This document shows positions 1 through 9,295 of a stretch of DNA of 42,245 nucleotides, in pieces; within the stretch, counting starts at the first letter, position 1; each line of letters opens with the position of its first letter. Origin of the DNA: Perkinsus olseni (Eukaryota; Perkinsozoa; Perkinsida; Perkinsidae). The stretch is taken from contig JABANP010000461.1 of assembly GCA_013115135.1 (NCBI GenBank), positions 1-42,245 on the forward strand, written 5' to 3'. The position numbers and the translations under genes are program-made. Under the pieces are notes generated by a model. It was not told where the DNA came from. It searched no databases and was given only the letters and a program-made list of their open reading frames with translations.

Positions 1-224
1 CAGAAAGTGGGTGCCTTAGTACCGACTAACTGACAAGCTGGAACAAGGATCCCTCCTGGCTTTTTTAAGTGGATTTGAGCCGACTGCTATCGGGTTGAGT
101 ATGCGATGATGTCCCTACATTGTATATCGATTTACATCCTAAAAGTACCATGCGATGTTCACATATGCGACTCGTATTCGACGAGCAGCACCAATTTGCA
201 CCACACCTTGAATCACTGCCACCT

Positions 225-728
225 CATACACACACAGTGTCACCACCCTATGATGTGGTAACACGTCCACCTTATACACACACAGTGTCACCACCCTATG
301 ATGTGGTGACTCGTCCAGCTTATACACACACAGTGTCACCACCCTATGATGTGGTGACACGTCCAGTTTATACACAGAGTGTCACCACCCTATGATGTGG
401 TGACTCGTCCAGCTTATACACACAGTGTCACCACCCTATGATGTGGTGACGTCCACCTTATATACACACAGTGTCACCACCCTATGATGTGGTGACACTT
501 CCAGCTTATACACACACAGTGTCACCACCCTATGATGTGGTAACTCGGCCAGCTTATACACACACAGTGTCACCAGACTATGATGTGGTGACACGTCCAC
601 CTTATATACACACAGTGTCACCAGCCTATGATGTGGTGACACGTCCAGCTTATACACACAGTGTCACCACCCTATGATGTGGTGACACGTCCAGCTTATA
701 CACCCACAGTGGCACCACCCTATGATGC
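225..728. repeat. Tandem array of 46-48 bp units with internal hairpin
   Basis: Eleven units begin (at GTGTC) near 237, 285, 333, 379, 425, 471, 519, 567, 615, 661 and 709, the last one degenerate. Each unit holds an inverted repeat, GTGTCACCAC, an 8-nt spacer CCTATGAT, and GTGGTGACAC, followed by a CA-rich linker (TCCAGCTTATACACA). Period changes of 2 bp come from the CA run. The array is open in one frame over long stretches as a 16-residue repeat, but the 46-bp units break that frame, so I do not call a protein. Short copies of the same unit occur at 16960-17100 and 22243-22382 beside aldolase 3' ends. Function unknown. Confidence 0.95.
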
Positions 729-804
729 AAGGTTGATAGGAAGACAAGGCGCAGCCGAAGGCTGCAATGTGCCGGACTATCATTCGGTCGAAACCCGCAG
801 AAAT

Positions 805-1614
805 CAGGGGCCTATTTCACAAGAAATCCTAACTGGTTAGGATTCAGGACGTTATTAAAAATAGGATCCTAACCTTAGGACGTCCTTAAAAGAGTGAAGC
901 TGTTTCACATGAAAATCCTTGAAGGACAGTAGGATCCTAATTTCAAAGACGTCCTTATCTCAGGATAAAGACGTCCTAACCTACCATACCAAGCAAAAAA
1001 GGAGAAAAATGGGATTTACCAAGTTCGAACCGACGGTCACACGGGCGACAGTCGCGCTACTTAACCTACCGAGCTACAACACTTGAATCGCGGGCCATGA
1101 AGATGAGACCTTGTTGACTACCTCAGGCGCTGGACCTACGAGAAAAGTACTGCAATGATTGCAGTCTGCAACTCGCAGTGCACTTCCAGACAGACTGCAC
1201 AGCACGCCGCTGAAGTAACAGTAGCCGCTGTTACTGCCGCTGCAGTAACACAAGTCCCGAAGATTTGACATGTGCCGGGAGAGAACCAGGGAGCTTCTAG
1301 CGGAGCGGGACGTGTCACGGCTACCATTTTCGCGGTTAGGATGCCTATTAAGTACCCCCTGAGGTACTTTGAGATGTTCTCCTAAACAGCGCATCCTAAC
1401 GTTAGGAAAAGTGCCTTGTAAAATCCATACGTCCTAACGGCCTATCCTAATGTCATAACCGCGTCCTAATTCCTAAATCCTAAATGTTAAGATCCTAATG
1501 TCCTACCCTTATGTCTTAAGCTTAGGAATCGGTCCATGTGAAAGCCATAAAACCTAAAAAGGCGTCCCAATCCCTCAGGATCCTAAGGTAAATTGTTCTT
1601 TGAAATAGGCCCCA
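805..1614. mobile_element. Candidate non-autonomous TIR element rich in TCCTAA motifs
   Basis: The two ends carry a short inverted repeat: GGGGCCTATTTCA near 807-819 and its reverse complement near 1601-1613, with a further weaker match AAGAA inside. Between them TCCTAA or TTAGGA occurs many times in both orientations, often as local palindromes such as CCTAACGTTAGG near 1388-1400. No coding frame is recognisable. CAGGGG-type ends resemble hAT termini, but I see no clear target duplication, so the boundaries and class are tentative. An 8-1-8 odd-centred palindrome with partial re-entry lies at 1149-1165. Confidence 0.45.
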
Positions 1615-2235
1615 GGACGCTTCGGGGACAGCCTCCCCGAACTTTGCGCGAAGGAACACAACGTGACAACCCGCGCGCCCAGTGCTTATTACTATGAAAC
1701 GCTCGGGCCGGTGATACGAGCTATCGCTAGCCGCGCCTTTCTCAGGAACGTTTGCTCGACGCTCGATTTTTCCCCATCCCACGCCCGCCCGGGATACTTC
1801 TCTTCGCATGTCCTCGCTTTCGCTGAAGACGCTCCCAGAAACTGCCAACTTGTGACCGGCACCGCCGGTCAGCAGCAGGGAGCTGTGACCGCCGAGTACT
1901 CGAAGCCGCCGCCGCTTAGTATGCGCCACGTGCAGATTGTGCAGTACGCAAGCTAAACGGCCTAAGCGGCTCTGACTGTACTCAGCACTGCCGAGTCGGC
2001 AGCTCGCTGGCAGAAAGGCGAACTAGGGGCTCGGCACAGCGATGACATTGCCGGAGCGAGTCACTGTTCGAGATGGTTGTGAACGTCTTGGCCAGTAGGG
2101 CCAACTCAATATTCGTCGTCACAGGGCTCCCTTTCAAGACCAGCGCCGTCTCCGCACGGTGACGCGCTATTGTCCATCAGTTGGCTTGGTAAGGAGACGT
2201 TTAGGCGCCTCTGCTCAGTTGTTCACCTCCACAGC

Positions 2236-2257
2236 CTGTGGAATCCACAGTGTGGAC
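2236..2257. repeat. 14-nt palindromic insertion footprint (one mismatch)
   Basis: CTGTGGA, then ATCCACAG, then TGTGGAC. This follows the rule O(1-7), rc(O), O(2-8) with O = CTGTGGAC except for one base (A at 2243 where G is expected). Confidence 0.75.
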
Positions 2258-2282
2258 AACAGAAGCCGCCAGCTCAAATCGT

Positions 2283-2301
2283 CAGGCCCTGTCAGGGCCT
2301 G
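2283..2301. repeat. Odd-centred palindrome 9-1-9
   Basis: CAGGCCCTG, a single T, CAGGGCCTG. The single-base centre is the same as in the footprint family, but there is no direct re-entry copy, so the link is weaker. Confidence 0.5.
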
Positions 2302-2739
2302 TGGGCCAGGGTGGGTGTCTGGCCCAATCAGCGGCCAGTGACATCACCATCCGTAAGTCACCACCCACCGAGTATGGCCACCCGATCGGGTCGCGGTCTG
2401 TCCGCCTCTCTCACCCATTGTTTGGACAGTTCGTGATTTCGTTGCGGGTTTTGTGTGGTGACACAAGTTCGTTGGCCACTGATCGTTGCTGTGGGCGGTA
2501 TGCACTGGTAATTCGTCAACGGCGACTCTCAAGTCCAGAGGGGCTGCTAAGGGACCCATCGATATCCGTTTTCAGCGATACCACCGGAGCGTCTGTTATT
2601 GAAGAGTGTTTGGAATACCGACGGCGGGTGAATGTGCGATTACGCGCAACGATACTTCAACTATGAAACTGTATACGCAATTGAGCACGCATTTGAGCAA
2701 ACTGGTTTCTTCCCGAGGTTCACTCTGAACTGACTTGTA

Positions 2740-4292
2740 ATGATTCCTCCCCGTCCCACTCACGACGGACCTTCACATCGGGATGATGACCAAAGCGAAG
2801 ACGCCTGGTTGGCCACAGTCTTCCGCCAAGATGAGCTGAAAGCCCTGGAAGTGGACTCTGCCTTGGCAAAATTTAAGGGTACACCTGCGAGCTCGTACGA
2901 CTCGTCTTCGGTCATGGACTTGCTGGCCGACACGCTCGATCTAGTGCCGGAAGAGCACCGTGCACGCGGGATAGCTACGCTACAGGTGGTGACTCGTCAC
3001 CACCTGCACCTGGTCGAGGCCCTGTCCAAGGCCAGGTCTGTTTGCCCAACCGCCAGCGCTAGAGTCGGGCCCACCCATGAGGCGCCGTCCTCTGTTCTGG
3101 CCCCATCTCGCCCCATGGCTAGTGCTGCCAATGGGGCACCATCCTCTGTCCTGGCCCCTCCCCCGCCATCCACCCGTCAAGTGACACCCTTCCCCTCGCC
3201 ACCCTCGGGACCTACTGCTCCAAGGACGATAGTGGCTGTTTCGGCCACAGCCGCCGGCGGCAAGAGGCAACGCGTTGCTGGTGGAACACCGGACCACCCA
3301 CGCAGGATCGTAACCCCGGCCCCACCGGCGCCGAAAGCACAGGCGAAAGCCAAGGTAAACACCACACCTGGCCCGGTGAGAGCTGCCTTGGAGAAAGCCA
3401 AGAAATCTACCAAGCGCTCTTGCGTAATTGAGCTGAGGTCGAATGACCCCTATGCCCCAGAGATGATTCATCTGAATTTCGAGGCGTTCATCTCAGATGA
3501 ACGCCTCGAAATTCATGGGCTTCCGCAACCTGATCCTGGGTATGCTGGGAAGTAAGATCGTCGTTAACTCCACCTTTCCGCTGAAAGGAGGCATTGGTAT
3601 GGTGCTCAGCGACGACACTCAGGCCAAGGCATGCGTGGAAGCTCTCAACCGCGCCAAGGGTTACTCGGCCAAGGTCAGGTCTGGCCTCTGGCCGAGGATC
3701 ATCCTGTTCAACCCAGCCGTCAACCGCGGGGTCACGATCGACCATCTCGATCGCATGATCCGTGAATCCAACGTTGACTTGGTCAAGGACATCGGGGTCA
3801 TCAGCACATCGTCCTCGTCGACTGTGAACCCCCCCGCGACCGGGCTGGTCGGCACCATCTACTGGCGTGGCCAGCACTTGGTATTATCGGATCCTCTACT
3901 CTCGACTTTCTAGTCGCAAAGAGGGAAAGGGCCACCTGGTTTTGAACCACCTGCGCACCCGTTGGGCGACTTCCAAGTCCCCCGCGGTGTGCTTCAGGTG
4001 CTGCGGCATAGGACACATCGGTCCCGCTTGCCCTCACAAGCAGGACCCGTCCAAGGTGCGCTGCACCCGCTGTGCAGCCTTTAGTCACGAAAGGCAGTCC
4101 TGCCCTGCCCAAGCCATCACTGGTCCGGTACAGAAATGTGCCAACTGCTTGGACCACAATGCAGCACTCACTGGTACCGGGGGTCGCCGCAAGGTTGACC
4201 ACGAGTGTACCGATAGTGCTTGTGAGAGCCTGGCCGCATTTGTTAAGCGGCAATGGGGTAGGACGGACTTCGGATGTGCTGCCTCATTATAA
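2740..4292 (+). pseudogene. LINE ORF1, gag-like with CCHC zinc knuckles, frameshifted
   Basis: Starts at the ATG at 2740 with a low-complexity Ala/Pro/Ser-rich N-terminal half. The C-terminal part (about 3990-4200) has two perfect CX2CX4HX4C knuckles (CFRCCGIGHIGPAC and CTRCAAFSHERQSC) and a third Cys-rich segment, typical of a nucleic-acid-binding gag-like ORF1p. The frame breaks twice. The first break is at 3473-3515, a perfect 21-1-21 palindrome. The second is near 3860-3915, with no perfect palindrome. The stop TAA is at 4290-4292. A second, partial homologue at 10959 has about 80 extra residues in the N-terminal region, so this copy may carry an internal deletion. Confidence 0.88.
3473..3515. 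repeat. Perfect odd-centred palindrome 21-1-21 at an ORF1 frameshift
   Basis: Arms of 21 bp around a single central C at 3494. The ORF1 reading frame changes across it. It looks like a fold-back copy of the preceding sequence inserted into the coding region; removing about 25 nt would restore the frame. Tip geometry matches the 14-nt footprints. Confidence 0.9.
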
Positions 4293-4661
4293 TGGGGGTG
4301 TATTACGATTCGTACACTGAAAACTCGTACACTATCACTTTGTACACGGCTCGTACACTGAACACCCGTTCACTCATTGGATTCATACATCGTCATTTCG
4401 TACACTTGAGACTCGTACACGTAATACTCGTACTCAGGATACTCGTACATATAATACTCGTTCATGTAGTGAGTCGTACACTTGAGGTTCGTACACGTGA
4501 ATCTCATACACTGGCAACTCGTACACGAGCACGACTCGTACACTATGCTTGCTGAGTCGCATTTTTGGGCCGCGCGCTGGGTGCAATGACGGAGCGAAGG
4601 AAGTTATATTGTCTATAGGGAGCGAACTGTTCGGGCCACTCTGTGAGAAAAAGTTTAATAG

Positions 4662-4740
4662 TGTGAGTGGTATGGTGGTTAAGGTAGCGGACTCTCGATC
4701 GGAAGACCGCAGGTTCGAACCTATGTGCAGGGTCTCCCCT
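4662..4740 (+). other. tRNA-like (SINE-like) segment
   Basis: A perfect B-box GGTTCGAACC at 4712-4721 lies about 35 nt after an A-box-like TGGTTAAGGTAG, with AGCGGACTCTCGATC between them as in a tRNA anticodon region. The T-stem and acceptor stem do not pair well, so this is a tRNA-derived remnant rather than a functional tRNA. Confidence 0.45.
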
Positions 4741-4771
4741 AACAGGGAGGAAGTAGAGTGGCACTAAGGGG

Positions 4772-4790
4772 CGCGAGAGCGCCGGCGGAG
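4772..4790. repeat. GC-rich inverted repeat inside the MITE
   Basis: GCGCCGGC and GCCGGCGC-type arms around GGA, near 4779-4797, immediately upstream of the 28-bp hairpin. Exact borders are approximate. Confidence 0.5.
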
Positions 4791-4794
4791 CCGG

Positions 4795-4855
4795 CGCGAA
4801 AATTTTTTAGGCAAGTCGCGGAGCAGTTCCGCGACTTGCCTAAAAAATTTTCGCG
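4795..4855. repeat. Perfect 28-bp stem, 5-nt loop hairpin
   Basis: Left arm 4795-4822 and right arm 4828-4855 are exact reverse complements around GCAGT. Each arm runs CGCGAAAATTTTTT then AGGCAAGTCGCGGA. It sits at the centre of the nested element between its two inverted subterminal arrays. Its perfection implies recent origin or maintenance. Confidence 0.95.
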
Positions 4856-5455
4856 GAGTGTACGAGATGACGGCGTACGACTTGAAACTGGGGTTGTGTA
4901 CGAAATAAGAGTGTATGAAATGCTGGTGTACGAGTTGAAAGTGTACGACTATTATGTGTACGGGTGTTATATGTACGGGTATTACGTATACGAGCATCAT
5001 GTATACGAGTTTTATATGTACGAATCTCTCGTGTATGAGTATTTTGTGTATGACTATTCAGTGTACGAGTATTTCGTGTACGATTAGGAAGTGTATGAGT
5101 ATTGGAGACATGAGTCGGAAATGTACGACTATTTGGTGTACGAAACGTGAACATCCCTATAATGGTGAGGGTTTATCAGCACAACCAGGGTCGTCGGCCG
5201 GTGGCACTAGATCTTCTACAGTCCCGGCTGCGTAGCTCTTTCGTAGATTTTATTTGCCTCCAGGAGCCTTGTTCCTCCTCGCGTAAGCTCGTTGGTTACC
5301 AGTACCATGGCTTGCGTCGAGACGAGGAGGCAGCGGTTTTATCTAAACGTGGCACCATGTGCCACACGGTCTTTGCGTCCCGCGACCTCGCTGTGGTCAA
5401 GGGACGCAGCTACGGTATTGCGTCGCTCTACCTCCACGGCTCTGACGCGCCACGG

Positions 5456-5477
5456 GCGATGAGTCATCGCCGATGAC
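5456..5477. repeat. 14-nt palindromic insertion footprint (exact)
   Basis: GCGATGA, GTCATCGC, CGATGAC, so O = GCGATGAC. It lies in the LINE endonuclease; dropping 14 nt rejoins the frame through PRAMTEIEEV. Confidence 0.92.
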
Positions 5478-6016
5478 GGAGATCGAGGAGGTCATAAACT
5501 CATGGCCACCTACTATCCCACTTTATATCGTGCTGATGCTAACGCGTGGCACGTAGGGTGGGGCTCGGTCTACACTGCTGCCAACCAACACAGGCAGGCA
5601 TGGCAGCGTGGTGAGACGCTCGTGCGCTGGTGTCTGGACAGAGAAGTAAGGATCCTCAATGACGAGGTATCCTTGCCAACCTTCGAGTCCAATCGGTACC
5701 AATCGTGAGTCGATCTCACCCTATTGTACGGAGCCCCCAGAGATGGCATTGAGCCTAGATGGGGGGTGGTCGATGACCTCTGCGGATCAGACCACAGGCT
5801 TCTCTACGTCGAGTTCGGTGAGCAGGAGGCGGTTCCCGCTCCGAGACTGGCGCACCGTCTCGTAGACGTAGCCAAGGTCATTGACGGCGCCTCTCGGATT
5901 CCCCCTGATACCTCTCTCTCTGGTATCACGAGATCCTTGAGTGCCTTGGTGAAACGGTTCACGCCTCAGGCCCCAGCCCCATCTGACACCACCTGGTGGA
6001 CGGGGGAGCTGTCGAG

Positions 6017-6038
6017 GCTAAAGCCTTTAGCCTAAAGG
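6017..6038. repeat. 14-nt palindromic insertion footprint (exact)
   Basis: GCTAAAG, CCTTTAGC, CTAAAGG, so O = GCTAAAGG. It lies between the endonuclease and RT domains of ORF2; dropping 14 nt rejoins the frame through ELSRLKAKLRR. Confidence 0.92.
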
Positions 6039-7001
6039 CGAAATTAAGAAGGGCCCAGCGGGCGTTCTTCCGTCACAAGAGGTTGAACGGCCCTGATGCA
6101 TCATCCACGATGCATTGTCGGGGAGTCCGCGACGCTGCCACACGCAAGTTCAAGGCAGCGGCCAAAGAGGCCAAGCGGGTAGCTGCTCGCAGATTTTTCA
6201 CTGATCTACAGCACTACTCCCGCTGTGTTAAACGAGGATGCCCCCGGATTCCTCCTGCCGCTATATGCGAGCATGGAGTGAATCAGGCGGACTTCCTCCT
6301 ACGGCGGCTTTTCCCTCGTGATCCCGACAGGGACACAGAGGTCGAGGCCCTACGGTTAAGGCAGCGTACCGAGCCTGTGCCGGCGTTTACCTCCTCTGAA
6401 CTCAGAGAGGCAGCCAATGGACTCAGGCGAGGAGCTGCCCCTGGTGAGGACGACGTCAGTAATGACATAGTTCTCGACACGCTCGAGGTGTTAAAGGACA
6501 GCTGGTCTGTCCAGCTTACCGCAGCCCTCGAAGCTGGTACTTTTCCTGAAGAGTGGAAACACTCGAAGGGCGTGTTTATTCATAAAAGTGGCCGGGACCC
6601 AGCTCGCCCCAACGGCTGGCGTCCCATCTGTTTGGTCACTTCTGGTAGCAAGCTGTTCGAGCGAGTAATCCTCGAGCGGCTTGCCTCGTGCCCGCAGATT
6701 GGTGACCGCTTGGAAACTCCAGTGGTCCACGGTTTCTGCAAGGGTAAATCGGTGGACACTGCCGCCTCACGCATCGTCGAAGCGTTCAGGGCCGGTAGGA
6801 AGAGGAGTAAGCGCGCACCAGTAGCTCTCATCCAGCTCGATGTGCAAAATGCGTTTCCCTCGGTTAAGCACAGCCACATTCTGGCTACCTTGGCTCGATA
6901 CGGCGTGCCTCGATATTTAATCGACATCGCCGCGAGCTATCTTAAGGGACAGAGTGTGGCTGCTACGTACGGTAGCGACGAGGCCACGGTGGGTTTAGAA
7001 A

Positions 7002-7023
7002 GAGGGGTCACCCCTCAGGGGTG
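7002..7023. repeat. 14-nt palindromic insertion footprint (exact)
   Basis: GAGGGGT, CACCCCTC, AGGGGTG, so O = GAGGGGTG. It splits the conserved RT motif GVPQGSALGP; dropping 14 nt rejoins the motif, an independent check that it is an insertion. Confidence 0.95.
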
Positions 7024-7730
7024 CCTCAAGGCAGCGCCTTGGGCCCGTTCCTATTTCTGTTAAGCACCCTGCCGCTCATTGACGCGTTCGTGGGGATGGA
7101 AGAGAAGGGGGTAAGCCTGACCCTCTACGCGGATGACACGACGGTAGTGGTGTCTGCCGGTACTGGCCCGTCGCTGATAAAGAGGTGGCGGTCAGCAGAG
7201 GCTCTGCTGCTGACCTGGGCCGCCGATGCGGGAGTGTCCTATGAGCCGGCCAAAAGCCAGGCGCTCCTGCCTAGGACCATCGGGGAGAACGTCTTGTCCC
7301 TGGATGGAACGCCCGTTGACATTGTCAAGGTTGTCCGGGTGCTTGGTGTTTGGATCGATCACCGGTCATCGTTCCAACATCACATCAAGGTTAAATGTGC
7401 CGAAGCCAAAGCCAAGTTAGGCAGGCTGAGGCACCTGGGCTGGCCACGTGCTGGGATCACCGGAAAGAAAGTGATCAAAACCTACAAGGTGGCGATCGTT
7501 CCGGCCCTCAGTCACGCTGTTGCAGCATGGAAGGAGGGGCTAGAGTCAACCACGGCGAAGTCTGCCTTGTTGCAAGTTTCAGCTATGGTGGCGAGGATAG
7601 CCCTCCAAGCTCCACGGAATAGCTCCAATGCGGCACTCTGCGTCGCGGCTGGCATCTTGCCAGCAGACTTGGAGCTCCGGACCATCGCGGCCACCAGGCT
7701 CGCTGCGCTTGGGTGTGCTAAGGCCCTACT

Positions 7731-7753
7731 AGATTGGTCTAGTAGACCAATCT
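7731..7753. repeat. Odd-centred palindrome 11-1-11 at an ORF2 frameshift
   Basis: AGATTGGTCTA, a single G, TAGACCAATCT. The ORF2 frame changes here, between the RT and RNase H regions. Removing 13 nt would join the two frames. It has the same tip as the 14-nt family but no clean re-entry copy. Confidence 0.85.
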
Positions 7754-9141
7754 CTCTTGGTCAAGGGCTTGACTCTCTTTGAGGGTCGCGATGGCGCTGA
7801 TACGGTGCAGCGCTGGAGGGGATTGCCCACTCAACCTTGGCACCCCTGGGTCACGACTACCATCTCGGAACGTGAGGAGGCCAAGAACTACGCGCTCGAG
7901 GCTCTCCAAACTAAGAATGCCATCTTCACGGATGGCTCGGTAGTCAAGGACGTCAAGACCGGCGCTGCTTTGGTCGTTTATCGTGAGGGCGTAGAGGTCT
8001 ACTCCAATTTCTGGAAGCTCTCCCCTTACGCTACTATCACGGATTGCGAACTCCTAGGAGTTCTGGAAGCAGTCCGCTGGATTGTCTCGACAGCGGGTGA
8101 CGAGGCCTGGGAGATCTTCACGGACTCTCAGGCGGTACTCAAGATCCTGTCGTCCCGAGCATCCACGGCCCGGTGGGATAAGGCGAGACAGATCTATCTG
8201 TCATTGTCCGAAATCCCTGGTAGGGTATCCCTTCGATGGGTACCGGGGCACAGTTCTATCAGTGCCAACGAACGGGCCGATGAGCTGGCAGCCAAGGGTG
8301 CCTCCATGAGGGAAGTCTCTGCGGAGACGGAAATCAGTGTGAGGACTCTTCGGCGGTATCAAGGAGAAGCTGGCCGTCTGTCACTGCGCAAGTGGTGGTC
8401 AGACAAGAGAGCCAGCCTGGGCACTTCTGTCAACGACTTCTTTTACTGCGCTTCACTCGCTCGTTTGTGGATCCGCGGGGAAGTCACGGCAGCTAGCAGT
8501 GCCGTTGTATCCGGAAGGGCCCCAACCCCAGCCCATCTCTATAGATGCGGGGTGGTCAACTCGCCAGAGTGTGACTGTGGGGCGCCGGTGGGGAACACGC
8601 GGCACTACCTCCTCTCCTGTCCGCTCCTGGAGCAGGCTAGGAATAGGGTCAAAGGTGGTGTCCCCTACCATTTATATAAACTAATTGTTGATTTGAAGCG
8701 ACGCAAGTCCTTCAATCAACTTTGTTCGGCCCTCATGCAGTATCTCGATGCTCGCAGGGGCTTATTGCAGTGCCGGGTAGGCACAACTCTCGGTTTTCCG
8801 CCTCTGTTGTGTACGAGGGCCTCGTAACGAGGCCCACCGTTGGATATATGCTGAAAAAAAACAAAAAAAATAGCAGCAGCTGGAGCAAGCGTCGGAGGAC
8901 TGGCGACCGGGACGGTGACCGCGAGGATGGAGGAAGATGCAGATGAAGTCGGTCGAAGCCTTAGAGCAGGAAGACGTGATGAGTAATTCATGTATTGCTC
9001 GTTATTAAGGAACGTTTTAATCTGAGCAAATTGGTTGTCGCGTAGTAGGCGAATTGAACTGGCCAACACCTTCCCGCTTACGCGTGCTTGGAAACCTCTG
9101 GCTTCGGGGACGTGGGGGTAGAGAAACGCGGCTGACGTGCG

Positions 9142-9163
9142 GATCTGACTCAGATCATCTGAG
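9142..9163. repeat. 14-nt palindromic insertion footprint (exact)
   Basis: GATCTGA, CTCAGATC, ATCTGAG, so O = GATCTGAG. It lies in non-coding sequence downstream of the LINE. Confidence 0.92.
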
Positions 9164-9266
9164 ATTTCGGCAGCAACAGTACACAAAATGCGGCGCGGTG
9201 ACCGGAGGCCCACGTGGCACCCCTACGCCATCTCTGAATGTCAGCGTGTTTCGCATTGACAGTCAA

Positions 9267-9295
9267 TGGTGTGAGTCAATGATTGACTCACACCA
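9267..9295. repeat. Odd-centred palindrome 14-1-14
   Basis: TGGTGTGAGTCAAT, a single G at 9281, ATTGACTCACACCA. Perfect arms with no direct re-entry copy. Confidence 0.9.

Larger units (their letters stand above)
1615..2739. other. No gene recognised; may include LINE 5' region
   Basis: Open frames here (for example 1663-1956 and 2238-2666) overlap on both strands and resemble nothing I know. The segment directly before the LINE ORF1 start may be its 5' untranslated region, because the second ORF1 copy at 10959 has a similar GAACT-containing lead just before its ATG. Two odd-centred palindromes lie at 2236-2257 and 2283-2301. Confidence 0.5.
4296..5157. mobile_element. Nested MITE-like DNA transposon with 8-bp target duplication
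   Basis: 862 bp inserted between the LINE ORFs and flanked by TATAATGG on both sides (4288-4295 and 5158-5165). Ends are imperfect inverted repeats beginning GGG and continuing to ACG.TTCGTACAC. Diverged subterminal arrays in inverted orientation follow: CTCGTACAC-type units at about 4308-4545 and GTGTACGAG-type units at about 4856-5147. The core holds a tRNA-like segment, a GC-rich inverted repeat and a perfect 28-bp hairpin. No transposase frame is present, so it must be mobilised in trans. An 8-bp duplication fits hAT, P or Merlin-type transposases; ends alone do not decide. The duplicated target is the TAATG stop/start overlap of the host LINE. Confidence 0.85.
5162..8827 (+). pseudogene. 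LINE ORF2: endonuclease, reverse transcriptase, RNase H; broken
   Basis: The ATG at 5162 overlaps the ORF1 stop as TAATG in the pre-insertion sequence. The endonuclease (about 5162-5985) shows an LQEP motif, a DANAWH-type motif and SDHRLL. The RT has GWRPICLV, LDVQNAFPS and YADD (about 7123-7134). RNase H has FTDGS, DCELLGV, FTDSQ and WVPGHS (about 7920-8250). A final CDCG...H...C zinc motif lies near 8570-8620. Breaks: 14-nt palindromic insertions at 5456-5477, 6017-6038 and 7002-7023; a simple 1-nt shift near 5510-5535; an in-frame TGA at 5706-5708 (probably from CGA); and a frame change at the 11-1-11 palindrome 7731-7753. The protein is otherwise full-length for the family. Confidence 0.92.
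2740..8867 (+). mobile_element. Degenerate LINE (non-LTR retrotransposon), EN-RT-RNase H type
   Basis: A two-ORF non-LTR retrotransposon: a gag-like ORF1 with zinc knuckles, and ORF2 with an apurinic-like endonuclease, reverse transcriptase (YADD), RNase H and a C-terminal CCHC. It ends in an A-rich tail near 8851-8867. Once the nested DNA element at 4296-5157 is set aside, the ORF1 stop and ORF2 start overlap as TAATG, a termination-reinitiation arrangement known in some LINEs. RNase H plus this ORF order fits the I/Tad/R1-like groups; I cannot fix the clade. The copy is dead through several frameshifts and one stop. The 5' end is not defined and no target duplication was found. Confidence 0.92.

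Noticed and set aside
225..728. CRISPR-like array
   Set aside because: Units are fully repetitive with no unique spacers, the period varies with a CA run, and the genome is eukaryotic.
2008..2024. 7-1-7 palindrome near CTGCCGA-G-TCGGCAG
   Set aside because: A lone 7-1-7 palindrome is expected two or three times by chance in this length, and there is no re-entry copy.
1522..2666. Several open frames of 60-142 residues upstream of the LINE
   Set aside because: They overlap on both strands, show no recognisable motifs, and have the lengths expected by chance at this base composition.
2985..3008. Inverted repeat CAGGTGGTGAC-TC-GTCACCACCTG in LINE ORF1
   Set aside because: Largely conserved in the second LINE copy near 11460 as coding sequence (VVTRHH) and has a 2-nt centre, so it is not one of the footprint insertions.
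4662..4740. Functional tRNA gene
   Set aside because: The B-box is perfect, but the T-stem, anticodon stem and acceptor stem do not pair.
5706..5708. TGA as a selenocysteine or reassigned codon
   Set aside because: It is a single case in an already broken retrotransposon, is explained by CGA to TGA, and other genes here end normally at TGA.
5456..7753. Programmed ribosomal frameshifting or bypassing at the LINE palindromes
   Set aside because: The same structures occur in non-coding DNA and in decayed aldolase, and paralogues show they are insertions. The LINE also has a stop and simple indels.
8048..8063. Perfect even palindrome GAACTCCTAGGAGTTC in the RNase H region
   Set aside because: It encodes conserved residues (ELLGV), does not shift the frame and lacks the single-base centre.
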